From: Sitta carolinensis
Lineage: Eukaryota; Chordata; Aves; Passeriformes; Sittidae
NCBI GenBank assembly: GCA_032173965.1
Contig: CM063284.1
Location: forward strand, 129,975,625 to 130,039,624
DNA length: 64,000 bases
Direction of reading: 5' to 3'
Below, in pieces: positions 48,851 to 62,868 of the stretch. A program made the translations under genes and the position numbers. A model generated the notes under the pieces. That model made no database searches. It saw nothing but the letters and a program-made list of their open reading frames with translations, and was not told the DNA's origin. Every line of letters begins with the position of its first letter. The first letter of the stretch is position 1.

Positions 48851-51800
48851 CCCTCTGTGTGGAAAATAGACACATCTTCTCCATGTGGCAGAAACACCCA
48901 GCGAATAATTACACCCATCAGCTAATGGATGGACACGTATCCCAGCCACTTGTACCTAGGTACAGAATGTAGATACATTATCCCCAGTTGCAAACACTAT
49001 CAGGAGCCCAAGGAACTATTAGATATATTTTATAATTGAATAAAGATTGTAAGGGAAATGGAACCTCAAAGGAAGAATTTCAGACATCCTGAAGGCAACA
49101 AGCAGAGGTACTTAGGAGGATGTATATTATGCTTAAACCCAAGTACATCAGAGGTGGCTGAGTCCCATGTCACAGACTAAAATAATCTCTTGGTGTCATT
49201 CTATGAGAGCTATGATGATTCACCTGAAGATCCATTGTGAGGGCTAGAAGTCATGTTGTCAAAGGACTTGTCCTGAGAAAAAAAACACAGGATGAATGCT
49301 GGCCCACTGCCATGCATGTGAACCTTGTTGTCTGGAAGGGAGCCATACTGCAAGGCTCACCAGCACCAGGCTCAAGTAGAGCCCTCTTTGGTTCCTTGGT
49401 GGCACATGTGGGCACCTCCTAAGGCTCTTTGTCTTGTCCTTGCCTTTTTCCTCACCTACTCTCTATGACCCTTCACTCAGGGCAGGGTTATGGTGGTTGC
49501 TGATTGCTGCTGATCATTTCAGACAGACTTTTTAGCACCCTCAATGTTTCTGATCCTGCCCCATCCTGGATTCAGCTATAAATGATGTTCTTTCTTCATG
49601 TCTTGCCCCAGATTTTGTTCTATTTTCTCTCCCTCTCCCTCAGTCTCCGAAGTGCTTGGCATATGTCTTTCATCTACCTGGCATGTGCTCCGTGGGTATG
49701 CAATGGGCACAGAAGCTAATTAGTGACTGAGGCAACAGGGCTTTTAATTTAACCTCATGGTGCAGCCATGCCTTGAATGTAAATAAGGCACATGCTTTTG
49801 GGTGAACATGTGGGGTCCTTTGAAAGCACTTCAGAGGAGACCAACTTGCTGCTCAGGCCAGGTATGACCTCTGCCAAAAACCTCTGAAATACTCTGAAGA
49901 CTTACTGTGTGCTACTCACACACTGCTTTGAAAACTTTCCTCAGTGCTCAACTATTTGCAGCAGCAGAAGTGCATGAAAATGAGAAAAGTGAAAAATTCA
50001 CTATGAACCTTTAGAAAGGGATCTATAGGCAAAGTTGGAGGACTTGGTCAAGCTTTTAGATGTCATCCATTTCTGACTTCCCTCTGGCCCTATTTACTAA
50101 AAGAAATCAAGTTCGAACAAAGGGAGTAAATTCAAGGAAAAGATGCTTCTAAAGTGAAGTTATCAACAATAAATAAAATGAGAAAACAAATCAGAAAAAA
50201 ATAAGTGCATCAAGATGATCTCAATAATCTCAACACAAAACCAGTTAATCCTTATAAGCGTTAAGAGGCACTTCAGGAAGCAGCTGTCCCTTTGGTTACA
50301 AACACATTAGAGTCAATTTAGCATAGAAACTGGAGCTGCTTAAATAGTTTACTTTTGAGACATAACTATCTAACGTTCACATCACAGAGCCGGTTATAAA
50401 GCTCCCATCTTAGATTTCCGTTCTCACATAGTAGGTAACCCTTTCCTCCCCTCTGCAGGCAGAGGCCAACAGATGAGATTTCAACAGAACAACTCTAATG
50501 AACAGAATTTTGACAGGTCTTATTAGCCAGAAACTATCTAGGGCAACAGCAAGGGCTCTTTTAGCACAAAATAATTTTTCATTATGAGCCAGCATTTAAA
50601 TTGAAAATGTTTTATTCAGAGTACAGTTTTAGGGACAGATGCATGCATACATACACATAGCAATGCTTTCATGGCATAGAATGAAGACTAAGAAAGTCCA
50701 GACATTTCCTAGACATCAAACACAAACAGCAAACATCGATGAAGAAGCCACTCTCCAGAGGACTGAACCTGGAGCTGCAGTTGCCGACGCAGCAGATGTA
50801 CTCTTGGCTCAATGCTTCTCCTGCTCAGACCTTGTTTGGGCGCTGGCTGGGAAGCAGAAAACAGGGACAACATAATCAGCAGAGTTTTGACAATGTCTCT
50901 TTAAAACAACTGTACTTGAGGGGACTGGAGAGGCAGTCTTCTCTCATTGACCTTAAAGCTGAGATATCCCAGACTGGTTAGGAACCCTTGGGGTTTGTGA
51001 ACTTCGATTACTTGGCCTGGTGGCATCTCCCTCCCCAGGCTGCAAGAAAATCTGCTGCAAGGGCTGATTTGGAGCTACCCCAGATTTGCACTTAGCAAGG
51101 GGCAGGTTTGGGAAAAGTCCCATTTACATCTACAGAATAAAGAGTATTTGTTGCCTTATAGAGCAGAAACTGTACATCTGTAAACATTTCCCGGAGCTTT
51201 TGTTTCCCTCCCTCTCCCCTGTTTTGTAAGTAAAAAAACTTACATGCAAGATGTTTCCTGAAGATCTTGGCATAGTCTTATCTGGATAAAAGGTCCCATA
51301 ATGACTCTGTTGCCAACTTATAGAAATTTCTACACAAAACTATTCTATAAAAATAGCTGCTTGCCAGGGTTTGTTTGTTTTTCTTCCCAACCACTGCTTA
51401 ACATTCCCTCATCTGCAAACTCAAAAATAAATGTGTACCATTTATTACTTCTGTCATCATTCTTCTCCTAAAGAAGGCAACTTACAGTCAGCTTTCTATT
51501 TTGGAAATAAGCTAGAAGTCAAGCAGTTTGCCTCTTGTACACTTTTAGAGTATCAAAACTTGCTAGTTATTTCTTTGCTGACTTAGCCTCTGAGCAGTGC
51601 TGGGCATGCTGCCTGAAGCTTCCACAGCTGATACCAAAGCCTCTTGTACACCACCAAGAGCAGTACTTGCATTAGCCCTTTGCAGAAGGAGTGACTTTGG
51701 GATTTCCAAGGGGCTGGGATCTTATCACCATCCCCAGAGGAGACTGGCCTGGCTGAAGGGTGCGGGACAGGGAGCAAGGTCTGAGCTTTGACCGAGGGTG

Positions 51801-54800
51801 ATGCTTCCTATTCCTGTGCACAGCCCTGCTGATTAGTACTGAGCAGCAAGAAAAGCAGTGTCACCCTGTGCCCCATTTTAAGGGAAAAGTGGAGAGAATG
51901 GAGCTGTCATGTTTCCCCCTCCACAGCTGGCTGCCCTTCATCCCCACATTTTGGAGAAGCAGTGATGATAGTACCACTCCGATGCTGTCACTATACTACA
52001 TAGTAATAAAAATGTATATTCTGGGTTCTGGAATCCTACATTCTTGGCCTTGCCTGGCAGGGTAGAATCCTTGTCTTTCATCCAGACAGTTTGGAATCTG
52101 AAGGTGAACAATCCAGTGGGTGTGGGAAGACCCACTTTTCTATCCTCCCTCACAGACTCATTTTACAATAAGGAAAAGATGTCCAGAGCCACAGAGGAGT
52201 GCCCAGTTGACTCATCCTTTGAATATCAGACCCTAAGCCTACTGTACCTGAGCTCTCCATCTCCAGTTAGCATAAGAAGCACTTCCCTGTGTCCTGTTGA
52301 GAAATGTATTCAAAACTGAGGAGCACTTAGTGATGGGGTCAGGTGCTCCCTGTAACCTGGGGATTATTGTATTAGCATGTCTGATTGCTCTTGGTGGGTC
52401 AGGACCACCCACACTGGTGGAAACTGAGCCCCTGCTGCCCCTTGGCTTTGTGGGGGCATGGGGAGCCAAGGGCTTTGGCTGGGTGAAGCAAAGGGCTGGA
52501 GGTGAGCTTCACCCGGGGCTCATGGCAAGGGCAGCCCCAGCAAGAGGAGGCAGGCCCGTGGCTTCCTCGCTCCAAAGAGGAGGGAAAGAGAATATGTGGA
52601 CCCAGGCACCTGCTATAAACTTTAAAGGGGTTTTGCATGCTTATATTTTTTTCCTCAGAGAAAAATTATGCTCCTTTGGGTTGCCATGGTTCCTGGTTTC
52701 CCTGGTTACCTCTCAGTATGGAGTAGGGGATGAGTGATGAGGAGAGGGAAGGAGGAGCCAAAAAAAGACAGGGGCCAATTACAAAGATCCTGAGCAAGGC
52801 AGATGACATCAGCAGGCCTTTTTTCTGGGGAAAAAGAACAAAAAGACAGAATGAATGTTTCTCGGCAAGGATGGTGGCCGTGTTTTGTACTCTTTAATGT
52901 TTTATAATTCAAAAGTGGGAGAAGATTATACAACAAAATTAATCACCAGTGAAAATCTCCAGTCCAGTGTACTGGACTGTATATACTTCCTTAAACTTAG
53001 AAGCAAAAGGATCATTGGTGAGAGAACCATGATGCAAAATAAGAAATCACAGCAATGGGAGTACTTGGGACCATGCACAGCTTGGCAGGCAAGGCCAGGC
53101 TGCTGGAAATGGCTTTTGCAATGGACCATTGCAGCCAGGCAGGACAAAAGTGTTGATGCAACTCTAGCTCCAGAGAACTCCAGCACAGCGCTCCTGGCCA
53201 GCCCCATCCTACAGAACCTCATACAGATCATCCCCTTCCAAAAATCAACAGGACAATTTATGTGGAAAATGGCCTCCTTACATGGCCAAGTCTTTAGTGA
53301 AAGTCCCATGCTGTTTTCAAGTGGTCAAGTTCTGAGTAAAGACTAAACCAAGCCTGTGTAAACCCTCTTTATACAACCACGTTTCAGTGGTTGGACAAGA
53401 AATCCAATCTGATCCCAGTGGCAGGGCGCCAATAATCCTCTCACCTTTCTCTTAATATCCTGTGACTCAGTGATATATGTCAGGCCATTTAAACCCCAAC
53501 AGCAGAGTTCAGGCGCTGTGCCAATTATATTGAGTGGATAGGGAGATATGCTACTTGAACAAGAAATAGGTCAGAGGAATGATTTAACTAATAAATTATA
53601 TTAATGAAAAGTTCTTTCAGGAGCTGTTTGGTTTGTAGTTCTGCAGAGAAGAGGGTCAGCAGGAGCAAAGAGAAAAAATGGGAGGACCTGGCAGTAGACC
53701 TCAGCAGATCAATGAATGGGCAACCAGGAAGATGGGAAATTGGATGAACTCAGCATGTCTGGTCTTCATGGCACAGACCTTGCTATAAGACCTTGCACTC
53801 AACAGTCTCCACATGGCACAGAGGTGCTTGGGCTAGCTTGTGTTGGGGGCAAACTGCTGCCCTAACTGAGCTTCTCTGCTCAGGTCAAAACAAGCAGTTT
53901 CTCATCACGGCTCCTTAGCTGGGATACAGTGTCTAACCTGCCCAGCAGTATCAGCCTCTAGCCCAGGCAGCAGCTCACTTAGCACTGGGCATCTTTGTAC
54001 AGCATTTCACTCACCCCATAGAAATATCTCCATCCCTGTCCAAAATCTGCTGATGTTAGGTCTTTCCAGTGCTGGGCTTTGAATGAAGTCCAAGTCTGCT
54101 GTCTAGATATAGAGTTAGCGAAACTGAAATCATTGCCAGGAACACATAGAATCCTTAGGTTGCCTTCATTACCAGCTCACTTTGAAATGATTCCTAAGGA
54201 CTACTTTTTTGTATTCTGATTGATGTGATTTGGAAGTGCAGGGGAGAGTTTCTCTGCAGAGTCCTCTGGCTTCATGTGTTCTAGCTGTAGATATACCAAG
54301 ACACCTTCCAAAAGTACTAATGGAAGTCTATCGAATGTCCTACAGGGAGAGCAGGACATTACTGCATGTTGGGCAAAAATTACAAAAATTAGTAAATAAG
54401 GTATCTTTGGAGTTTTGTTTCTGTTTGTAATAACAGAGATAACTTCAAAGTTATGTTGTCATCACTGCAAATGAAAGCATAGAGATTAGTGCCATCTAAT
54501 TTTAGGGGTTTGGAAGTTAGATGACTGTTGCCAGCCAGAGCATAGAGAGGAGGGCAGCCAGGACTGTGCACCTTGGAGCTGATTCTCCCAGGATAAAGCC
54601 TCTCCTGGTAATGCCTATTTCACTCTACCATTTTCAGACAAAGCCCAGCAAACTGATTTTAGTTATCTGACTGCTGAGTGCACCATGTCAGATGTACAAG
54701 GTTCACCTGTACTTTCTGTGATGGCTGTTGACAAAGTGACGTGATGTTCCCTGTCCCCAGAGCTTCTGCTGATTGTGTCCAGGCCTGAAACTCCTCCTGG

Positions 54801-55029
54801 CAGCATCAGCTAAAACTGATGCTGGCGGGAGATGGGCAGGGGAAGGAACATCTCCCGTCAGAGAAGACATTTTAGATTTCTGGTTTCTCGTTTCTCTCTG
54901 CCATACAGAATCCAGTCCACAAAGATTATTGCATTTTGTTGGTGAATTTAATTGAGGGCTGATGCTGAGCGAACCACAGAAACAGAGCCTCCATCAGAGC
55001 TCTAATTTTTGTAGTGAGATTTGAAGAAG

Positions 55030-55160
55030 TAGTTTGAAAAATAATCTCCAGCATTCATGAGATGTTATAAATTGGTTCTTTTATGTATTAGAGACAGGGC
55101 AATAAATGCTAAAGGGGATTTATTGATTATTGCTGCTCTGATAAAAGGGTCATTAAGGGT
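55030..55160. promoter_or_regulatory. AT-rich block resembling a conserved noncoding element
   Basis: Non-repetitive AT-rich sequence with homeodomain and GATA-like cores (TTTATTGATTATTG, CTGATAAAAG). The appearance is typical of developmental enhancers, but one sequence cannot show constraint. Confidence 0.22.
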
Positions 55161-58100
55161 TGTAAAAGTCTAAATGATAATGGGGAGATGTTGTAAATGC
55201 TGTAAGTGAATAGAATGAAAGTACACGATATACCGTTGGCTGAGGTCACTTCCTAATAGTTTATAACCGTCTTCTAAACACTGAAAAGGAATCTGGGTTT
55301 GCCCAGCCAGGCAAATGAAAATTCTCATCGGCCACCCCGAGCTCATCTCCTGGAGCTTCCTAAGCAGCACCTGACTGAAGCATCCTGAAAAAGCCCAATC
55401 CTGCAGAGTAATCCTCTACGCCATATGGGGACTGGTCTCTGAAAGGGCAGGTATGGGGCATGGGGGTGTGTCATATGTGGTGCAGCATCAGGGGCTGTTC
55501 TGAGAAAGGCACTAAAACAGTTGTGTGGAAGAACAGACCTACATGCCCCAAATCTGCACCTCTGATGCAGACAAGCCTCATCCTCCTCTTAAATACTTTT
55601 TTGAAATATCCATTGCAGGTCTGCCGGCTATTTGCTTTATCTGCTGCTGCACACAGAATCTAACCAATAAGTCCCATCAAAATTTAAACGTGAAAATCAT
55701 TTAAAATGAACACCATCAATTCCCACAGCTTATTATTAGCAGAGCTGCTGAAAGCATCTGTTATTAAGGTCTTCAGCATGTCCCTTAGGAGCCTTGTTTT
55801 CTGTTGTTTATGATTTTGTCAAACTTGAAGTGAATTTTTTTTTTCTGAATCCCTGTCTCCTGCTGAATTACTGTGGAACACTTCAGGCAGAACAGTACAG
55901 CTGTGAGGCTAGAGGAAAAGACATTTCGTCTGTGTTAAAGTAAGACACTGGTGACTTTTTCTTTGAAGAAGGCTAATTTCTCTCAGAAGTCTGTCATGAC
56001 AACGTGATTTCAGTGACCTGCGTTTTTGCAATTTCACGGGTAAATTAGGGAAATCTGGTAAATTATATTCTTCAGCAGTTAAAAAAATCAACATAATCAG
56101 TCGAGATGACGATGATGACATCCGATTTCCTGGGTGTGCTCCAGCCCAAGGTAGCCATGACCTTACCTGCAGTTACAGGAGAGAATGTCAGTCCAGCAAG
56201 GGCTAGATGTCCAATCAATGGAAGATTGTAATTTTAGGTCCCTAATAGGAACTGTGAATGCAGCCATAAAGAAGTTGCAGAGCTGTGAGAGATGTAGGGC
56301 CTGATTTATAGAATACAGGTGGGATAAGCTGTGGGATGAAGGAGAGGAGGTTAACATCAGGGCAAGAAATTGTAGATGGAGATGGACTGTCTGCACAGGA
56401 GGTTTTGAATTTGCTGGTGAGTTGGGTGGGCTTCTCTGCAGCAGCACCTGAGGGAACTGCCCTTGGTTTGTCCTCCCCATTCCCTTGTGTGGGTAAAACA
56501 CTCCCTCTCCTACCCCGTGGGAGTGTTATTGCAATTGTCAGGTCAAACATCTGCAGACGGGAAATGTTGAGGACTCTGCACATCTATTTTGCTGAGCTAC
56601 TCTAGCAATACAATCATATGAAAAATCCTGAATAAGTAGCTGTCTCCAAAGCAGGGTTTGAAGAGAGTACAGTAACCAAGGGCTGGGCACACTCAGCAGA
56701 GAGTAAACAAACTGCTCATCCTGAGCACTAGGGCAGGAGAAAACACCACTGAGTGATCATATGGCTAAAGATAAATGTATCATAAATCATTTACCACCAG
56801 GAAGCAAATGTCAGTTGAGTAAGCATCCTAATTCTGGCATTTCTTAAATTTTCAGTATTTGCCTTTGCAACCTAATCATGCTTTTGGCTTCTGTGATACA
56901 TTTGATATCATGGCACACTGCATATTGAGACACTGCAGACTGTCTCTGACCTAGTAAGTGAGGCACGTCAGATTTATTCCCATAACAAGACTCGAGCAGG
57001 CACACTGCAGACCTGTTCTCTGCAGCAGATGACCTAAGGAGCTTGGTATTTCACCTGGCCTTAATTCCCCCAGACCAGGCGCAGTCCAGTTGAGGCTCCT
57101 TGTGACACCTGATGGAATGCAGAAACTCCATGGAGCCCAGCCTGGTTAGAAACTTATGTGATCTGGGAGGTACTGCAAGTACCTTGAAATATCGATTTCA
57201 CACACATAAACTAACCTGAAGAGGATTAAAAGATTGGTTGGCATTTGAGCAAACAAGAAGGATAGTTTTTTTTCCCTAGGGGGACCTATGAGTCATCTTT
57301 TATTTGACAAGTAAGACAATTTTCAGATATTAAAATACATCTTGAAAATACTTCTAAACCCTTGACTTATTTTAATCCAAAGAGAACTGTTGTTGACTAT
57401 ACCCAGTTTTAAAAGCTTTTCATGTTTTGGTCAGGAGCAAGTACAATGATGTATTTTACAGCTTCACCATAAAATATAAGGAATAAATAATTTCTGAATG
57501 TCACATGAAATGGGAAGTTATTCTTTGAATTATTTACAGAATACTCACAAATAAGGAATTTGTGTAGAGAAAACAGTGACAACTATGCATACACAATAGG
57601 GAAGAAGTATGTCAATAAAATAATATGAACAACTGTAAACAACATTTTTTAAACGAGTAATAGTATCAGAGGCTTCTCAGACAAATATCTTCATGCAATT
57701 GACTAATGACATTAGTCAGAAAAAAATTGAACCAGTCCCAGCCCAGCAAATTATCAGCATCCTCAGAGAGGAAAACCTCATTTCCAGGGCACCACTGAGA
57801 ACAGACAAACAAGTTGGTTCTGTTTTACATTTATTTTTTTGTTTTCTTCTCGTTATAAATTGTATGCTGTTGTTTTGGTCTTCAGTGCTTATGGTTAAGT
57901 TACTTACAAGCAGCATGACTGTAACTTCATCCAGGAAAATGATTGTGGATTTATTTACAAGATATTCATTTACACTTGTGTAACTGAGTAGAGAATTCTC
58001 CTCCAACTTGTATGTTCTCACCTGGCATTCTTCCTGTTTTCTTGCTTTTAATTACTTCTAATATGCATGCTAAAGCTCTTAATAACTTGGCTCATGAAAT

Positions 58101-58686
58101 CTACATCTGCAGTGGGCTTTTAATTTACAGCTTGAATGGTATTGTTTTAATTTTCTTCTTTCCAATAACAAAGTAGCTACTGATGCTTCAGATGTGATCA
58201 GAGGATTTAAATATTCCTTTGGTGTTCAATGGGATGCTCGTTGCTATACCAGTACTTTCCTGGAGTGAGGCTGGAACACACACAGGACAACCCTGCACTT
58301 TGGGTCAGTTACTTCATCCACTGACAAGCCCTGAGCATCCTTCTGCACAAAGGAACCTTGTTCCAACCCCTGTTCTCTTCATCAGTTCTGCTTCTTGACT
58401 CCCATATACCTTTCCTTTTCCACACTTTAAACAACCTTACAGCCTTCATAGAAAGCAGTCTGCCCCCTCTACCCCAAAACCTGATGGTGATTGCTGTTTC
58501 TTCGTTTACTTACAGGCCAGTCTGACTTCCACAAATTACAGCTCAGCAGGAGCCTCCCACACACTAACAAACCTCACATCCGGGGATTGCCTCAGAAGTC
58601 AGGAGTGTAAGATAATGGGGAGATATTTGCTTTCGTGGTTTCAAGTCTTTTCAAGTTTCTAGCTAATCATGAAGGTTGGGAATTTG

Positions 58687-58690
58687 CTTT

Positions 58691-58733
<43 letters not shown>

Positions 58734-58760
58734 TTATTTTTTATTTTTATTTTTATTTTA
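58687..58760. repeat. (TTTA)n microsatellite passing into a T-rich tract
   Basis: About eleven tandem TTTA units followed by imperfect ATTTTT units. Likely polymorphic in length. Confidence 0.95.
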
Positions 58761-61700
58761 AACAAAAGGCAAATCAGAAATATAACTGAGATTATTCACC
58801 AGGCACGTGACTTCTGGAATGTGAGTTAAAAGCAAAACATAAAATGAATATAATGCTTTAGAAGTCAAGAGAAGCAGAGCCACTGCAAAGAATAATTTGT
58901 GGATTACTTTTATTGTGTTACACAACAAATAATTAATAAAAGTAAACAAATTCTGAGGTCACATAGCAAGTAACAATTGTGACAGATTATTTACACCATA
59001 AAAAGTTTTAGGTTTGGTCCAGATTTTTAAACATAAACTAGTTTTCTGAGAAGCAATGTTTTATATACATGCACTTTAAAAGGTCTTTATCTACGCTGTA
59101 CTATGTGGAGTAAATAAAAATCAAACTCTGTATTTACATACACTGAATGTGCACAGTAATGTGCTTTGAGAGTTAATAATGCATGAAGGGTGCTCAGCGT
59201 AGAGGTGGAAGCTTGGCCTCTGGTTGCTGACATGTAAAGGGGGTCGTGTGTATTTAACTGTTACCTGAGAGATTTTTCTGGGGTTTGTCGGTTTGTTGTT
59301 TGAAAATAATTTTTTTAAAAAGTTTTATAGAAAGCAAAGTGAGAGAAAGGTTTCAAGTGAAACCAATACCATCTTAAAGAAAAATTATCAGACAATTTTA
59401 CAAATTGATATTTATTTACATTCTGTATTAAATATATTGCAATAAAATAAAATTAGAAATAAACTACTAAGATGTTTATAGCAGCCTTGAGAATTTCTTC
59501 ATTAATAACATACTAGACAACCCACGATGTATAATCTCCTTTGTACACTACGGTCGCCATACGTATCCTTGAGCATCAACCTGTGCTTCCTGGTGTTAAG
59601 TCTTTTTCTCTCTTTTTAAGCCCTGCAGCTGCGCTCCTCAGGCACAATTCATGTGGCTCCTCACACCTTTCCCAGCCAGCTCCCTCAGAAAGGGGTGAAT
59701 GGCCCCCAGGAGACTCCTCTCTCTTCCCATTTGCTCAGCTGGACCAGCACACAGGCACTTACATCAAGAGAGGCGAGAGGAATCCTACCCATCTTCCCAG
59801 TAATTCTCATTTCCTGGTTTTCCCAGGATTAAACGGTGTTGAACTGTTTGGCCCCAGAGAAAAAAGGAGGAAACAGAACAACAAAGGAGAACTCCAATTC
59901 CAATGGGAGCTGTTGATGAAAAGCATTTAGGCAGAGCTTTAAAAGGGAGGCAGAAATACTCACTTGTGTCTCACTTCTAGTGGCACACATCAATAAAGCA
60001 GTGTAAAAGCAAAGAGATCTGCTGACCTTCAGAGCCGAGCTTCCATGGGAAACACATTTTGTGATTTGGCTCAGGTGTGTCAGGAGTCATTAAATCAGGA
60101 AATTACAAAACTGAAGGCCAGTGATATTTGGAATCAGAAGGGAACACAAAAATGGATGAAATCTGTACTGATCAATTTAATAAAAGATAGTGGCAGTTTG
60201 AGAGCTGACAAGCAATCAAACAAGATCAAAGTTCACAATGGCTGGCATCAGACAGGCCATGGTGTTGGCTAGGGAGGAAAGACTGCCTTACCCTTCTCCA
60301 TCATGAACCAGCTTGTGGACAAATATATTAATTCAAGGTCTCAAATGATTTCAGTATTTCAGGCCACTAGCCTGATCCACAACTCCTATTGAAGCTTTGT
60401 TTATCAGTGCTAACAACCTATTTCGCAAGGCAAGACTTTATTTTAGCTGACATACTGTATTCCCAAAGGCTGATATAACATGGGTCACAAATGTCTGGTG
60501 ACAAATCTCTTCCATCCTCTCTAATTTCCATGTGAAATCAACTTGCATGTATCCCAGATTATATACAGCCAAGCAAGGAGACGGTGTCTTGGCACAAGCA
60601 CGTTCAAATCCCCCAGGTGCAAGGAAGGAGAAACTAAGATTCATTACAGTAATAAAGTTTCAGCCTTCTAGGGATGAGGTCAAATGAGAGCAGCAGAGTA
60701 CTGGCTAACAGGAGAGCAGATCTTATGAACATGGGAGCTATCGATAAGCCTTCTGACGTGTCTGTTGAGTAGGGTCCATTGAGGGAAAATATCTACTTTA
60801 CCACTGAACATTTCACTGAGCAAGAAATGTTCATTGGGCAGTGTTGCACAAGTAGGATTTTTTTTGTCTAAATTTGGTTTCTTAGCTTATTTACCTTTGA
60901 ACCTGGTCAGCAAGTAAGTTCTGTCAATCTGTAGGTTTAGTTCAATGGAAAAAACACTATTATTTTGGCACTTAGCAATTTTTTATTTGCTGAGAATCCT
61001 TTCTTTGTAATGATGGAAATTTAGTGTTTAGGGTAGGAACTGTTCACTGGAATCAAGTCTGGAAACTGCAAGGCTGCATGCCAGAATGCTGCCCACTTCT
61101 TCAGAGTCAATGAAAATGTGCATTCCCCTTAATATACTACCACATACTAGTATGTTTTTTACAGACGAAAAGCTGCTGCTGAAAATAACAAAGCAAACTG
61201 AAAAGTACAACTAATATCTAGGTTGCAACATGTTGCCAGAACATTCCTGAGAAACAGAAGCCTCCTGGGAGCAGTGTAGGTGGCATTCACTCACCTTGGA
61301 GCCCCAATGTTTACACCAAATTGCATTTCCTTGCCACTGTGCATGCTAAAGCCTGCCTTAATTTAGACTCTGCCCTCATACGACCCTGAACTCCATCCAA
61401 TGCTCCCTATTGCAGGCACAAGCGGCAGCCAGCATCTCCCAGGACTGGTCTCAAAAGACCCTTGCTCCTCCACTCAGTTCTGCAGAATTTCATGATGTAC
61501 ACATTAACTTGGATTTAATTTGGTACTTCTCCAAATGCCAACTGCAAAAACAGGGCTGAGGAGGAGGAGGTAAGAAAACTCCACAAGGGTGATACCTGCA
61601 GGCTGATAGTTCCATTAACTTTTCCAGGGAAAGGCAGGCACTCTTGTTATCTAGAAGTCTATCAGTTTTGTCCCTGTTTATATATGTACTCTTTGCCTAG

Positions 61701-62734
61701 GTCATAAACAAAAATTTATTGCAGGGACTGGCTACTGATTTGCAATCCTGCACATCTGGAAGACATGACCCTAAAAGAATGTCCATTCTTTGAACTAATG
61801 AACATTTAAACTCTAGCATAAAAGAAATTGTTTCAGGATAAAACTAACTGACATTCTGAATTAACACCATCAATGCTTGGGGTTATTTTATAGGTAAATC
61901 CTGTTTACAAAATACACCAGAGAAGTTTCAGTGATATTTGTGGGGCTGATTGAATTCAGTGAAGCCACACTGGAGACTTCCAACAATTAATTACAGCCTC
62001 CTAAGTATTTTGTAGAGAATGGTTACACGATAGCTGCTTCTCAGGGTCCCTGATGTCAACGGGATGGATACTACAGTAGTCTCTCTTAAGATCCAGAATT
62101 TTTTCTGTGAATGAAACAAGCTAGTCCATGACCAAGCAATTCAAGTAAACTCCCTCTCTGGGAGGGAATCCAGGTTTCTTCCTCTGTCACTCTGTGTTTC
62201 ATTCAGTCGTATCTCTGCCAAAACCGCAGAGTTCAAGGACTAAGCATAAATTTCCTGTCAATTCCTGTCCAAGTCGTTGCTGCTGACATCCTGACTCACT
62301 GAAGAGGAAGATATTATCTACCTCTGTCAACAAACATCATTCTTCTTGCAGTTCCTAGGGCAGGACCAACTCTTCACCTGTAAGGTCAGAGTTACGTAAA
62401 GTTGGGAAGGATATTTAACAAATTACTCTAACATGATGTACACAGGAAAAAACAGTGCAGCCAGCTAAGGCTAACCACAAAGCCTGGTTTCTTCAGATTC
62501 TCCCATCACAAAAACCATATTAACATTTGGCACTTTCACTAGCACTGTACACCAACATGTTTACTCTCTGCTCATCTGAACTGTACATAAATTAATTTCT
62601 CCACAAGCTTCTTAATAATACATCTTGTATCTACCTACCATCCAGGTTGTCTGTCTTATAAGTGCAGACTGCACTTGCATTAAGTCAAAACAATACAGAT
62701 TTACAAGGAAGCAAAGAATCTGCTTTTGTTTTGA
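58761..62734. other. Intergenic, no gene recognised
   Basis: AT-rich unique sequence. 58890-59480 resembles 3' UTR-type DNA, with AATAAA on the minus strand near 58908 and on the plus strand near 59441, but no coding exon is recognisable beside it. A 129-codon plus frame (59541-59930) has no family resemblance. Confidence 0.5.
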
Positions 62735-62868
62735 GAGTCATAGAATACTCAGAGGTGGTATACTCATGTACTCAAGGTACAACTCTTGAGCAAATGACCC
62801 ACCAGGGGGATTGAACTCACAACCTTGGTGTTATTGTACCATGCTCTAACCAAATGAGCTAACTTTAG
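62735..62868 (-). mobile_element. tRNA-Ile-derived SINE with CR1-like tail (TguSINE1-type)
   Basis: Read on the minus strand, GTTAGCTCATTTGGTTAGAG then CATGGTACAATAACACCAAG and GTTGTGAGTTCAATCCCC track tRNA-Ile(AAU) through the A box, anticodon arm and B box (GAGTTCAATCC). The anticodon loop has lost one base. After the acceptor region (about 62796) a 60-bp tail ends GAGTATTCTATGACTC, the CR1 3' terminus that lets CR1 enzymes mobilise it. This tRNA-Ile head plus CR1 tail is the design of TguSINE1 known from zebra finch. It is diverged, so not a functional tRNA. Confidence 0.85.
62799..62809 (+). promoter_or_regulatory. CTCF-like core motif inside the SINE
   Basis: CCACCAGGGGG matches the most informative part of the vertebrate CTCF motif. 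The following bases (ATTG) depart from the usual CGC. It arises from the antisense of the tRNA acceptor and T-arm end of the SINE. Binding is possible but not shown. Confidence 0.35.

Larger units (their letters stand above)
48195..58686. other. Intergenic, no gene recognised
   Basis: Unique sequence. The largest frame (52855-53346, 163 codons) has no recognisable family or domain pattern. AT-rich blocks at 48765-48850 and 55030-55160 look like regulatory candidates and are listed separately. No transposon ends or RNA genes are recognisable. Confidence 0.5.

Noticed and set aside
52855..53346. 163-codon plus-strand open frame
   Set aside because: No recognisable domain or codon-use signal; a similar-length minus frame overlaps it. 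Consistent with chance.
62795..62863. Functional tRNA-Ile gene on the minus strand
   Set aside because: The 5' acceptor strand is not paired with the 3' side, the anticodon loop has a deletion, and the CR1-type tail follows directly, so it is a SINE head.
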